A stretch of 62,684 nucleotides of DNA from Gammaproteobacteria bacterium (GTDB lineage: Bacteria; Pseudomonadota; Gammaproteobacteria; Enterobacterales; Neiellaceae): the NCBI GenBank assembly GCA_017425245.1, contig JAFOOX010000028.1:1-62684 (forward strand), written 5' to 3'. The translations under genes were made by a program, and so were the position numbers. Shown here one piece after another: positions 36,801-44,110 of the stretch (its first letter is position 1; the number at the start of each line of letters is the position of its first letter). The notes beneath the pieces were generated by a model. The model worked only from the letters and a program-made list of their open reading frames with translations. It did no database searches and was not told where the DNA came from.

Positions 36801-37604
36801 CGGGTCGAGGCCAAAGGCCTTTAACCGGGTGAAAATCTGGGTGACTTGTTCGAGTTCGAGCGGGGTGTCTTTCGCGAACTCTTTGATCCAGGCTGCGGCT
36901 TGCTCGCCGTCTTCGATACTGCCCATGACGGCAGCGAGCTGCTTGTCCAAGCGCTCGAACTGGTCGCCGGTGGAGAGGATCGCCTTCAACCCATCCCACA
37001 GTTTGCGCACACCAAAGTAGGTGCCCGCCAACGCCAGCAGGCGCGTGGTCACGCCGCTAACGGATTCGCCAAAGGTCTTGTTCTTGCCTGCGGTGCCGGC
37101 GGCCTCTTTGCCCTGTTTTTCCAGCTCTTTGGTGGTGGCCGAGATCTGCTCTTTTACCTGCTTTTCGGCAACGCGCACCTGGTCAGTGGCGATGCCGCTT
37201 TGCTTCAGCTCGGTCTGCAGCTTGTTATGCGCACTGGCGTGCTGCAGCAACTCGGCACGCTGAGATTCCAGCGCCCGCTCGGCGGCGGCCACCTCGTTAC
37301 GCAGCTGCTCGCTGGGGTCTGCCGTATCTCGCAGCTCGCGTTGTAGCGCATCGAGCGAGCCAGCCATCTCGGCTGTCTGTCGCTCAAACTCGATCAGGGC
37401 ACGGCGGGAATCATTGAACGCATCAATCTGAGCCTTTTGCTGGCCCAGCTTTTCGAGCTCGTTGCCCAAATCCTTGGCGCTGGGGGTGGCATCGTCAGCC
37501 TCTTTACCCACATCGCGCACAGTATCCGCCAGCCCGGCGAGGTCTTCCCGGCCGGATACCTTGGCGGCGATGCGCAATGCGAGTTCAAGCTGCTTGGATG
37601 CCAT
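33891..37604 (-). CDS. Tail tape-measure protein
   Basis: A 1237-residue, Ala/Gln/Glu-rich protein with long coiled-coil segments (residues 20-180 and 900-1200), hydrophobic helices in the middle (about 450-520), and the TP901-type core ATQIF/DEILRLVERGVPVWDMLAKATG. It sets tail length and helps DNA entry. At roughly 1.5 angstrom per residue it predicts a tail near 185 nm. Start ATG 37604 follows GAGG. It is separated from the tail-tube gene by a terminator, with duplicated TTGACATAGC boxes upstream. No tail-assembly chaperone gene precedes it. Confidence 0.9.
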   Translation of the reverse strand: MASKQLELALRIAAKVSGREDLAGLADTVRDVGKEADDATPSAKDLGNELEKLGQQKAQIDAFNDSRRALIEFERQTAEMAGSLDALQRELRDTADPSEQLRNEVAAAERALESQRAELLQHASAHNKLQTELKQSGIATDQVRVAEKQVKEQISATTKELEKQGKEAAGTAGKNKTFGESVSGVTTRLLALAGTYFGVRKLWDGLKAILSTGDQFERLDKQLAAVMGSIEDGEQAAAWIKEFAKDTPLELEQVTQIFTRLKAFGLDPMNGSMQAVVDQAYKLGGSFETVEGISLALGQAWAKQKLQGDEILRLVERGVPVWDMLAKATGKNTVELQALSSAGRLGRAEIKALMDEIAASSQGAAQSQMSTLSGLISNLKDTYTSFVNDIAEAGVLEYFKGQLQALSAEISRMAQSGELQVMAKRISDSIISAAESVKGFITTLWEARTAIGSLAAVAATVKLWQMFSGVVAVARTAVVAIGTVTAATASAAVGVGVLAKALRVTLVGAVTYSAAALVQLGSAWREMRAAQRDADEAALAAAQQQSAVREQLAALSQQLGLSITDMDQFNSLVDDGTIVWDEAAGTWTTAAAQLAAMAPAMDSTAAAAAALTDRTAALVAEFTRTMSEGKGAEEAIRAVFEAANVGDAEGMLALQRALQQLAGESDAVASAIRDGVRKQLADMTATELAEFGRVARDSFGGAEQWADSAGLANAALTESFARLGLDINEVRGEMTAAGADALALFQSIAADAQVSGAAIQTAFEAALGKLRNSTEVDALRAQVVELGKAGKLSGDQLKAMLESLERRTAAVIPGVQTLEEAFAALGLTAQEELDKAAESARAAFAVIKAQGSFDDQKRAFESYARAVMAANKGIADSALQAQAEMLGMGDALNNLGQGEDGNQSQRTESALNSVNEVVGRLRENSDRTRDAVGSLSSQIQQVVENTDQGTREIGNAIYGLSERTQAAAANLSAATEQLYLKFMLGRSGAEQFRTEADELRDKIGQLGTEITDLQHKANSLFDSTGLSTYMIELRQASNKAQIAYYEQRLEIERLIYTMEQAGGATAGWVAEAERTVERMDLLNESDLSGITGQINQAKQAMESLRNSAESTLTSLREELAQLQGNYAEAEKIRQAQRRTELESQLTTAKAYGDRDAIAQLTEALKLLDQVSKIQIAEAQQRSQEKATQKTTTTTNSSGRKATLELQLPGGPVQLDTTDESLELLTRRLATLSSVSAG

Positions 37605-37615
37605 CAGTGCCTCGG

Positions 37616-37647
37616 GCTATGTCAAAAGGCGTTTTGCTATGTCAAAA
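37616..37647 (-). promoter_or_regulatory. Duplicated TTGACATAGC boxes before tape-measure gene
   Basis: GCTATGTCAAAA occurs at 37616-37627 and again at 37636-37647. Read on the minus strand each gives TTTTGACATAGC, a perfect -35-like TTGACA spaced 20 bp apart, just upstream of the tape-measure start. No clear -10 follows at normal spacing, so they may instead bind an activator. Confidence 0.45.
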
Positions 37648-37669
37648 AAGGGTGGGGTTTCCCCCACCC
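37644..37669 (-). terminator. Terminator between tail-tube and tape-measure genes
   Basis: On the minus strand GGGTGGGG and CCCCACCC form an 8-bp stem followed by a run of T (37643-37649). It lies 16 bp after the tail-tube stop. It would lower transcription into the tape-measure gene, matching the need for many tube subunits and few tape-measure copies. Confidence 0.85.
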
Positions 37670-37684
37670 AAGGCGCTGCTGTCA

Positions 37685-38428
37685 CTAAGCCGTTTCAAGC
37701 TCCTCAACGGTGAAGGGTTCGGTCTGGCCAGCAGCCAGCAGCACCTTGCCGCTGAGGCTGGTTGAGATGTAATCGCTACTGAAAAAGTCCACCTCGCCAT
37801 CCGGCGTCAGCACCGCTTCAGGGATGTTCAGGCGCACCGGCTTGCCGGTTTCCAGGTTCTTGCCGTCCATCATCAGTTTCATGCGGACGTTGGGCACCAG
37901 GCCGCCGCGAATGCGGGAGCCGGTAACCGCCAAAGCGCTACCGGAGATCTCAATCGCACCGCCAGCGGCCATGGCGCCAGTGGGCAGGGCGCGGACCAAG
38001 CCCATCACATAGTTGACCTCGACATCGGTACCGATGACCAAGGCGCTGTCGTCGCTGGCCTTCTTAACAGTCAGCGGGCCGAGGTTTTTGTGGCCGATTT
38101 CCGCCCAGCGGCCATTGGCCGGCAGCGTCACCGGGTGGTCGGTCAGGGTGGTGGCGGCCTGGTTAACGGTTTCGCGCTTGCCCAGCATCGCCAGCGCCAG
38201 CAGCTCGGCCGGCTGGTCATTGAACACAACGCTGATTTCGGTCGGCTTGCCGATGTAAACCGTGCCCACAGCCTGGCCGTAGGTGTCTTTGCGCTTGCTG
38301 GTGCGGCTTTTTTCTTCGGCCGAGCCTTTCAGAGACAGCTTGTCAGTTTCGATAGGGCCAATCAGGCCAGAGGTGTCGTCATCCAGGCGCTGCAGATACA
38401 GATCGCCTGCGAGCAAAAAGCCGCTCAT
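37685..38428 (-). CDS. Major tail tube protein
   Basis: A 247-residue structural protein starting at ATG 38428 after GGGGGA. It opens with FLLAGDLYLQRLDDDTSG and contains KSRTSKRKDTYGQAVGTVYI and GVPNVRMKL-like segments. The composition and position, between the tail-terminator gene and the tape measure, match the tail tube protein of B3/D3112-type and related siphoviruses. Mu sheath-type genes are absent. It overlaps the upstream gene by four bases, and a strong terminator follows. Confidence 0.75.
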   Translation of the reverse strand: MSGFLLAGDLYLQRLDDDTSGLIGPIETDKLSLKGSAEEKSRTSKRKDTYGQAVGTVYIGKPTEISVVFNDQPAELLALAMLGKRETVNQAATTLTDHPVTLPANGRWAEIGHKNLGPLTVKKASDDSALVIGTDVEVNYVMGLVRALPTGAMAAGGAIEISGSALAVTGSRIRGGLVPNVRMKLMMDGKNLETGKPVRLNIPEAVLTPDGEVDFFSSDYISTSLSGKVLLAAGQTEPFTVEELETA

Positions 38429-38847
38429 AAATCCCCCTTGAGTCGTAACGTGGTTTTGAACGCGAGTGGGTAGTAGCCATAGCCGTTGCGATACCACGGC
38501 CGGCCCGGTGGGTTGATGCGCGCCAGCGGGCTGCTGAGGCGCGGTTTGTAGCCAATCAGGCGAGTGATCACACTGGCCAGCAGGGGGCCGAAAGCGGCTT
38601 GGCGGGTGTCGGCGCCGGCCGCCAGTTTGTCCACCAGCACCACCGCCCAGGTCTGCTCCACAACGTGCGTGGCGCCGCCCTGGTTGGTGTCCTCCACCCG
38701 GTCGCCTAGGTAAACAACATGGGCGCAGGGGGTGGCTTGGCTTTTAGCCTCCAGCACCGACAGGTCAGCGGGCTCGTACACCCGGAGCAAGCCGGGCACA
38801 TCCTGCAGCCGTGCCACGATGTCAGCCCCCGCGCCCAGGTAGTCCAT
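38425..38847 (-). CDS. Mu gp37-type protein, probable tail terminator
   Basis: A 140-residue protein starting at ATG 38847, overlapping the upstream stop. It fits the gp37/DUF1834-like head-tail connector or terminator family found after gp36 in Mu-like phages (RLQDVPGLLRVYEPADL, HVVYLGDRVED, QTWAVVLVDK). It probably caps the tail tube and joins it to the head. The order gp36-gp37-tail protein is as in Mu. Confidence 0.7.
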   Translation of the reverse strand: MDYLGAGADIVARLQDVPGLLRVYEPADLSVLEAKSQATPCAHVVYLGDRVEDTNQGGATHVVEQTWAVVLVDKLAAGADTRQAAFGPLLASVITRLIGYKPRLSSPLARINPPGRPWYRNGYGYYPLAFKTTLRLKGDL

Positions 38848-39269
38848 CAGATGAACCCCTTGCTGCTGTCGCGGGCCCACAGCACGCCGCCGCTGGAAAA
38901 CTCGGCGACATCGCCACCGGTTGGTACAGCATCGCCCGTGGTTGACAGCCCCAGCTGAACCTTGCCGGTGGCAACGGCATCGAGAAACTTCACCGCGTCT
39001 TGCTGGCGCTGGCGGATCGGCTCCGGGCATTGGTCGCCGTAGAGCTGATAGCGCACCAAGTCTGCTGCCACCCGCACCAGTGCCGCCGGCACATGGGCGA
39101 TGGGCAGGCTGTAACGCCCGGCGAGGTAGGCGTCGATTTGCGCCGAAGCATCGGCAATGGCCAAATCAACGGTGTTCTCGTTGATGGCGCCGCTACCGGT
39201 GCGATCAGTCAGGTCGACAAGCTCACGCTCGCCAAAGCGGTCCAGCAGGTCTTGGGCGCTGCAGTACAT
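38847..39269 (-). CDS. gp36-type head-tail connector protein (DUF1320)
   Basis: A 140-residue protein of the DUF1320 family (Mu gp36). It begins YCSAQDLLDRFGERELVDLTD and contains the conserved helix AIADASAQIDAYLAGRYSLP and LVRYQLYGD. It is a neck or head-completion component. The gene follows the HI1506-like gene by one base and overlaps gp37, in the same order as Mu. Confidence 0.88.
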   Translation of the reverse strand: MYCSAQDLLDRFGERELVDLTDRTGSGAINENTVDLAIADASAQIDAYLAGRYSLPIAHVPAALVRVAADLVRYQLYGDQCPEPIRQRQQDAVKFLDAVATGKVQLGLSTTGDAVPTGGDVAEFSSGGVLWARDSSKGFI

Positions 39270-39518
39270 TTACTGGCCCTCGCCCTGGTCAGCACCGCCT
39301 TTGGACTTGCCCTTGGCCGGTTCCTTTTCCTTGGCGGGTTCCAGGGCCGGCTCATCCGCCAGCTCCATCACCGTCAGGCGCGGGTCGGATTTAAGGGCTG
39401 CCAGCTGGGCGTCGGTCAGCGCGTCAGCATCGAACTCATTCTTGCCCTGGGCCAGCTCCAGCCCAGCACGGCGGTAACCGGGGTGGGCAGCAGAGATCAC
39501 AGCGATTTTCTTCGGCAT
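39270..39518 (-). CDS. HI1506-like / Mu gp35-type protein
   Basis: An 82-residue protein whose first half (AAHPGYRRAGLELAQGKNEF, LTDAQLAALKSDPRL) matches the N-terminal domain of Haemophilus HI1506 and Mu gp35. The C-terminus is Lys/Glu/Gly-rich and likely disordered. It sits between the major capsid gene and gp36, where a connector protein is expected. Confidence 0.75.
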   Translation of the reverse strand: MPKKIAVISAAHPGYRRAGLELAQGKNEFDADALTDAQLAALKSDPRLTVMELADEPALEPAKEKEPAKGKSKGGADQGEGQ

Positions 39519-39571
39519 GTCAGTCTCCTGTTGCGGCCGGGGCTACCGGCCGCATGGGGGTTATGGATGGG

Positions 39572-40462
39572 TTAGGCCAGCCAAGGCACGACGAGGATCT
39601 CGACGGCCTTGTAGTTGGTATTGGATTCGCCACCTGTCTTCTGCGCGGCTTCGATCACCTTCGCGGCGGCTGCGCGATTGTTCGCAGAGACCAGCAGCAG
39701 TTTGGGCATGATGCCGAGTGGGCGCCCTTCGTCGGACTTCAGACTCCCCATCGCTGCCCAGGCAGCATTGAAGTTGGCTTCATCGAGTGGGGCCTTGCTG
39801 CCGAACGCCAGCTGCCACAAGCCGAAGCCGGCGGCGACACGGGCATCGCAACCCCACACAAACTCATCGCGGTCCCAGACGTTTTCGTCGCTGGCATCAA
39901 ATTTGGTTTTCAAGTCGTAATCGCGGCGCACCTGGAACAGCAACGGCTTGATGGGGCGCGAGGTATCGAGCAAAAACCACGGTTCACCAGAGCCAGACTG
40001 CATGTTGCTGACGCTGGTGATTGCCCCCTCAACGCCCACCGGGTGGTCGGTGTCGAAGAAGTTCTGGCCGTCATAGCAGGGCTGGCTGAAGCCATCCTTG
40101 AGCAGAGCAAAGATCAGCTGGTCAGGGTGGGTTTTTGCGGCATAGCCCTGCTGCTCTGCAATCGGCATGTAAACGCCAAAATTGTCGTCATCGATGTCAT
40201 CCCGCGGGATAGACACGGTTGCTTCGAACTTGCGGTTCTTGATGGTGAAGTCGTGGGCGGCCAGTGACTTCACCTGGCGGTCACCGATCCATTCGCGGAA
40301 AGTGGGGAACTGGCCGAGCCATGCGTACTTGTTTTCCGCCGTGGTGCTGTTGATGCGAGTGGCAATACGTTCCCAGTACGTGGTACCGCTATTCATGCCC
40401 TGGTTAAAGCCGGCGCGCACGGCAACAGAGAGGTTCTTCAGGTTGACCTGATTGATGATCAT
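39572..40462 (-). CDS. Major capsid protein, Mu gpT type
   Basis: A 296-residue protein of the Mu gpT family. It begins NLSVAVRAGFNQGMNSG and shows the family's WIGDRQVKSLAAHDFTIKNR and DTDHPVGVEG segments. It has the expected size for the HK97-fold major head subunit of Mu-like phages. It follows the protease-scaffold and decoration genes, and the ribosome site AGGAG precedes ATG 40462. Confidence 0.93.
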   Translation of the reverse strand: MIINQVNLKNLSVAVRAGFNQGMNSGTTYWERIATRINSTTAENKYAWLGQFPTFREWIGDRQVKSLAAHDFTIKNRKFEATVSIPRDDIDDDNFGVYMPIAEQQGYAAKTHPDQLIFALLKDGFSQPCYDGQNFFDTDHPVGVEGAITSVSNMQSGSGEPWFLLDTSRPIKPLLFQVRRDYDLKTKFDASDENVWDRDEFVWGCDARVAAGFGLWQLAFGSKAPLDEANFNAAWAAMGSLKSDEGRPLGIMPKLLLVSANNRAAAAKVIEAAQKTGGESNTNYKAVEILVVPWLA

Positions 40463-40474
40463 GCAGATGGCTCC

Positions 40475-40870
40475 TTACTTGATTTCGACCCACACGCCGG
40501 CGCTCTCAACGTCGACGATGCGGCCGGCTGCGGAACGCGTGCCGCCGCCATCACCAGCAGCGACGGTCTCGTCGTCCACGATGTAGGCAGTGGCTTCGAT
40601 GTGGGCGCGGGTGACCGAGCCATCGTTTTTGAGGCGGGCGCAGCCCTTGCGTGACTGCACCGTGGCGGCGCCAGCAGCGCCGGTGTTGATGACCTGGTGA
40701 GTGGCAATGCCACGCGCCTTGAGTCCAGTGGCGGTGCTACCCGGCACGGCGTTGCCCGCCGCATTCACGCATACCAGCGCACCGGCATAGATGGTGGTGG
40801 CTGCGGCCACCGGGTCGCCGACCAGTTGCAGGTCGCGCAGCGGCGTAGCGCGGTCTTTGGAAAGTGGCAT
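40475..40870 (-). CDS. Probable capsid decoration protein
   Basis: A 131-residue, Gly/Ala/Val-rich protein (DUF2190-like), with IYAGALVCVNAAGNAVP and a beta-rich pattern. The position between the protease-scaffold and major capsid genes matches the capsid cement or decoration slot of Mu-like and B3-like phages. There is no signal peptide. It lies 3 bp from the protease gene. Confidence 0.75.
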   Translation of the reverse strand: MPLSKDRATPLRDLQLVGDPVAAATTIYAGALVCVNAAGNAVPGSTATGLKARGIATHQVINTGAAGAATVQSRKGCARLKNDGSVTRAHIEATAYIVDDETVAAGDGGGTRSAAGRIVDVESAGVWVEIK

Positions 40871-40873
40871 CGG

Positions 40874-41428
40874 TTAGGCCTCCTTTTTGGCGGCAATGAA
40901 AGCCTCATGGCTGAGGCCAGTGGCGGCGCACACTGCCTTTTCTTCGGCAGTCAGTGCAGCGGTACCGGATTCACCCTCGTCCTTGCGCTGCTGCGACAGC
41001 GGGGCGGCAGTCAGTGCGGCGATGGCCGGGCGGTCGGCGAGGTTGGCCGTCAGTGCGGCCAGGCCCTGGTGCTTGACCAGGGAGCGTGCCCAGTCTTCTT
41101 CGCTGGCCAGCAGCTTGCCGGCGGCGCGGGCATCCTGGATCACCTTGTCTACCGAGGCGCTCTGGTGCTGGACAGAAAGCGCAGCCAGCTGGGTGCGCAG
41201 GTCATTGGCCACGGTGATCGGCACGAACTTAGTCGGGTCCGGGGTGGCGGTTTGCAGGGTGTTGAGCTGGTTGGTCAGAGCGGCCACTTCACCACTTTTG
41301 GCGGTAAGGGCTGCAATAGCAGTTTCGGCTTGAGCAACAGCGGCAGTCAGCGCGGCGGCGTCGGCAAAATCGACCCCCTCCACGTTGATGCCGAGGCTAG
41401 CGAGCAGCCGTTTGAGGGCTTCGTTCAC
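40874..41428 (-). CDS. Internal scaffold protein (gpZ-like), nested in the protease gene
   Basis: In the same frame as the protease, GTG 41428 follows AGGAGA by eight bases. It would yield a 184-residue Ala-rich, helical scaffold beginning with NEALKRLLASLGINVEGVDF. A nested scaffold is the known arrangement in Mu (I and Z) and other phages. The ribosome site supports it, but no direct evidence exists. Confidence 0.6.
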   Translation of the reverse strand: MNEALKRLLASLGINVEGVDFADAAALTAAVAQAETAIAALTAKSGEVAALTNQLNTLQTATPDPTKFVPITVANDLRTQLAALSVQHQSASVDKVIQDARAAGKLLASEEDWARSLVKHQGLAALTANLADRPAIAALTAAPLSQQRKDEGESGTAALTAEEKAVCAATGLSHEAFIAAKKEA

Positions 41429-42001
41429 GGCGGTTTCTCCTGGGTGGTGGTCAACGGGACGGGTAGAGGCAGTCAAGGCAGCAATGGCGCGCAGGCCATC
41501 AAGGCCGGGGTCATTGGTGAGGGCTGCGTGCAGCACCTGCTGCACACGGCCTGTGGTGCGGTCATAGCGGAAGACGCAGCTGGTGTAGCGGTACTCACCG
41601 GCGCGGATATGGGCGGCGGCGCGCTCAGTCCAGCGCACGTCGGTGGCGAACAGTCCCTCGCCGGGCACATAAGACAGGCCGGAGAACCAGCCGGCCGCAG
41701 GGGCGGGCTGGCCATTGGCCTCTTTGTGCAGGGTCTGGTGTTCGTAGTCGAAGACGTAGTCGTTCTGGCGTCCGCCGGCAGCCGACGTAAGCGCCGCCAT
41801 TGCCGTGTCATCCAGCAGCCAGTGGCCGCCTGCTACATCGGTGGGGCGACCATCCTTGGCCTTGAACGAACCATCCGGCAACAGGTGAACCCGCTCGGTC
41901 GGCGCAGCGGCATCGAGCGGTGTGAGGGTGAGCGTGCAGGCTGCCACCGCGTCACGCGGCGGTTGCTGGCTCAGGCTGGCGAGGGCGGTATTTGCTTTCA
42001 T
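40874..42001 (-). CDS. Prohead protease-scaffold protein, Mu gpI type
   Basis: A 375-residue protein with an N-terminal protease domain (LLPDGSFKAKDGRP, YVFDYEHQTLHK with the family His, GEYRYTSCVFRYDRTTG) and an Ala-rich, coiled-coil C-terminal scaffold part. The motif AALT recurs about ten times along it. As in Mu gpI, an internal start at GTG 41428 preceded by AGGAGA should give the separate scaffold. A dyad element upstream (42037) marks a likely late promoter, so this gene heads the capsid transcript. Confidence 0.88.
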   Translation of the reverse strand: MKANTALASLSQQPPRDAVAACTLTLTPLDAAAPTERVHLLPDGSFKAKDGRPTDVAGGHWLLDDTAMAALTSAAGGRQNDYVFDYEHQTLHKEANGQPAPAAGWFSGLSYVPGEGLFATDVRWTERAAAHIRAGEYRYTSCVFRYDRTTGRVQQVLHAALTNDPGLDGLRAIAALTASTRPVDHHPGETAVNEALKRLLASLGINVEGVDFADAAALTAAVAQAETAIAALTAKSGEVAALTNQLNTLQTATPDPTKFVPITVANDLRTQLAALSVQHQSASVDKVIQDARAAGKLLASEEDWARSLVKHQGLAALTANLADRPAIAALTAAPLSQQRKDEGESGTAALTAEEKAVCAATGLSHEAFIAAKKEA

Positions 42002-42030
42002 GCCCCCATCATGGCGAGGGGGCGGCGAGG

Positions 42031-42061
42031 TCAGGAGTAAAGTGGTTTACAACCAGCGGGG
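42031..42061. promoter_or_regulatory. Late-promoter element (dyad GTAAA-N4-TTTAC), copy 1
   Basis: A 31-bp block containing the dyad GTAAAGTGGTTTAC (42037-42050) 30 bp upstream of the protease gene. Nearly identical bases recur at 50495-50525 before the lysis operon. Two copies at two operon heads argue for a late activator site, for example for the Mor protein encoded at 62006. Confidence 0.65.
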
Positions 42062-42190
42062 TGGGCAAATCAGCGGGAAATCATCACCGGGGCGCTGGCC
42101 AGCATCGCCAACCCCGTTCAAAAACGTTCAAAAGCCACTTTGCCGCCGTTGCACCAAGGCTGGCACCCATCCGTAGCCAACACGGGGCTC

Positions 42191-42676
42191 TCAGGGCGCT
42201 AGCGGGCCGCTGAGGTGGTCGCTCAGGATGGCAAGAATATCCGACTCATCATCTGGGCTGATGCCCATAAAGGGGCGGGCGGGGATATCGCCCCAGGGCA
42301 ACGGTGTGCCGCGTGACGATTTTCCGAAAGCACCTCGCGCTGCGCCAAATTGCATGGTGCCTGCGTAGATAGCGTTGGTGCCCACTTGGGCAAAATCTGC
42401 GCCGCTGTCGCTGGTAATGCTGGCTGCCAGGCGGCCCGTGTCCTGCAACAGCTGCCCACCGGCACGATGCGGCCGCAGGCCCAACGTTACTGCTGACAGT
42501 GCGTCCCACGCCGTGCCAGTTTCTGGATCTGCCTCATCGGCGAACGCACCTTCAACCGCACTCTCTAGCACCGCTGCCACACCGGCCATGGCGTCTGACA
42601 AATCATCCGTGCGGGCCAGCAGCTCATTGAGCATGTCCAGAATTTCCGGGCTGTTATGCGTCAAGTCGATGGCCAT
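42191..42676 (-). CDS. Phage virion morphogenesis protein, gpG type
   Basis: A 161-residue protein of the Mu gpG / P2 gpS virion morphogenesis family. The middle carries GTAWDALSAVTLGLRPHRAGG and ILQDTGRLAASI-type motifs, and the C-terminus has IPARPFMGISPDDE. It completes the head or stabilises the head-tail joint. A gap of 108 bp separates it from the head-morphogenesis gene, and that gap holds the tRNA-like element. Confidence 0.85.
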   Translation of the reverse strand: MAIDLTHNSPEILDMLNELLARTDDLSDAMAGVAAVLESAVEGAFADEADPETGTAWDALSAVTLGLRPHRAGGQLLQDTGRLAASITSDSGADFAQVGTNAIYAGTMQFGAARGAFGKSSRGTPLPWGDIPARPFMGISPDDESDILAILSDHLSGPLAP

Positions 42677-42713
42677 GGTGCAAAGCTCCGGGCGGTTGGT
42701 TATAGTCAGGGTG

Positions 42714-42785
42714 TGCCGTGTACGCTTAATGGTAAAGTCGGTCGCCTTCGGGTGATGGATGCGGGTTCGACCCCCGCCACGGCAC
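42714..42785 (+). tRNA. tRNA-like element, possibly degenerate tRNA-Arg(UCG)-type
   Basis: A 72-nt cloverleaf on the plus strand, opposite to all surrounding head genes. Acceptor stem TGCCGTG/CACGGCA is perfect with T8 A9. The T arm GCGGG-TTCGACC-CCCGC is canonical. The D loop carries the AATGGTA motif, with a weak stem. The anticodon stem GTCGC/GTGAT pairs with two GU, but its loop CTTCGG has six bases instead of seven, and no CCA is encoded. TATAGT (42701-42706) could serve as a -10 box. It may be a decayed tRNA or a structured RNA. Confidence 0.5.
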
Positions 42786-44110
42786 TACTCCCTCAGCTCC
42801 CCGCTTATCCGCTCATAGAGCCCTTCATTGCGCAGGTCTGAATACTTGGCCCGATAGGTGTTGATAACGGCATCCAGCGGCTGCTGCTGCCGCTTAACCT
42901 GGTGGGCCAGTTTGACGACGATTTTAACGGCCCGCCCATCTGACGCCGGATAGATCATCAGCACCGCCGGATCAGTTTTGTCCCACAGCACGGCCTCAGG
43001 CTCATTGACCATCTGTGGCAATGCCAGCAGCTCCTCTTGGCTAAGGGCCACGCCGGTCGCTGAATGCTTGGCACTGTCAGCGTGCATCAGGCTTTTTTCG
43101 TTCATGGTCATTAGCCGGGATGGCACCACGCCAAAGCGTTCGGTGATGGCGGTGCTGACCGCCTCTGGCAGAAACCCCAGCGCTTGCACGCCGTGGCCGG
43201 CCCGGCGCTTGGCCAGCACGTCGGCGGCCCAATTGGCGAATTGCTGGTGCCGCAGCGGGCTGTTGTTCAACGCCTGCACCAGCTGACCACGCAAGTTGAT
43301 GTCGCGCACCGTGCCCAGTTTCTTGGCGATGGCCACATCAGTGCCGAATGCCGCACTACCGGGGTTATAGGCCCAGCCGATATCAGGCGTCATCGTCTTG
43401 CCGTTCGGCAGCCGCACCCGCATATGGTCGACCATCTCAACCTCACCTGTGCGCGGGTTGATGCCGGACTCGGCCTGGAAGGTCTCGATATAGCCATCAC
43501 CCTGTTCAACCTGCAGCCCCATGCGCTGCAGCTGGCGTTCTGTCAGTGCCCGTACACGGCAGCGGCAGCCCCAGCCGTTCGGCGGGTAGAGGTACTGCCA
43601 GATGGGATCATCGAAGCGGAACACTTTGCCATTGAGCGCCGCATGGCTTTCGCGGGTGCGGCTATCCAGCACCGCCACATACTGCCACCAGGGGTGGGTG
43701 TTGGTGGTGGCCAACTGGCGGCGGTAGCGGCCGGCCATGTAGGCGGTTTGCAGGTTGGTGCGGTAGATGGTCTTCAGCCGGTTTGGGCTGCCCAGTTGCA
43801 CCAGGCGCGCACCGCCATCGCTATCCACCATCACTTGCTTGCCCCACCAGCCCAGTTTCTCCAGCTGTGGCTGTAAGGCCTTTTCAAATTCTGCAAAGGT
43901 GCCGCCCTGGGATAACGTCTTGTCGACCTCGCCCCGGATCGCCTCCAGCACATCCATGCGCATCGCCTTGGCCACGGTAAATGCCCGCGCGTGGGCGCCT
44001 TGCCAAACCTCCTGCCAGCGATCGCTGATGGTGTACCCCTTGGCGCGCAGGTACGCCACCGCGTCGGCTGGCTCCATGTCAAACGCGGCGGAGATATCAG
44101 CCTTGGCCAT
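42785..44110 (-). CDS. Phage head morphogenesis protein, gpF type (minor head)
   Basis: A 441-residue protein of the SPP1 gp7 / Mu gpF minor head family. ATG 44110 starts AKADISAAFDMEPADAVAYL. The conserved module WQYVAVLDSRTRESHAALNG, then YPPNGWGCRCRV with Cys pair, lies near residues 175-230. It participates in prohead assembly and genome packaging. The start overlaps the portal gene by 14 bases, and the tRNA-like element abuts its stop. Confidence 0.92.
   Translation of the reverse strand: MAKADISAAFDMEPADAVAYLRAKGYTISDRWQEVWQGAHARAFTVAKAMRMDVLEAIRGEVDKTLSQGGTFAEFEKALQPQLEKLGWWGKQVMVDSDGGARLVQLGSPNRLKTIYRTNLQTAYMAGRYRRQLATTNTHPWWQYVAVLDSRTRESHAALNGKVFRFDDPIWQYLYPPNGWGCRCRVRALTERQLQRMGLQVEQGDGYIETFQAESGINPRTGEVEMVDHMRVRLPNGKTMTPDIGWAYNPGSAAFGTDVAIAKKLGTVRDINLRGQLVQALNNSPLRHQQFANWAADVLAKRRAGHGVQALGFLPEAVSTAITERFGVVPSRLMTMNEKSLMHADSAKHSATGVALSQEELLALPQMVNEPEAVLWDKTDPAVLMIYPASDGRAVKIVVKLAHQVKRQQQPLDAVINTYRAKYSDLRNEGLYERISGELRE

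Noticed and set aside
42031..42190. Small gene between protease and gpG
   Set aside because: The 129-bp gap has no start with ribosome site. It is better explained by the late-promoter element.
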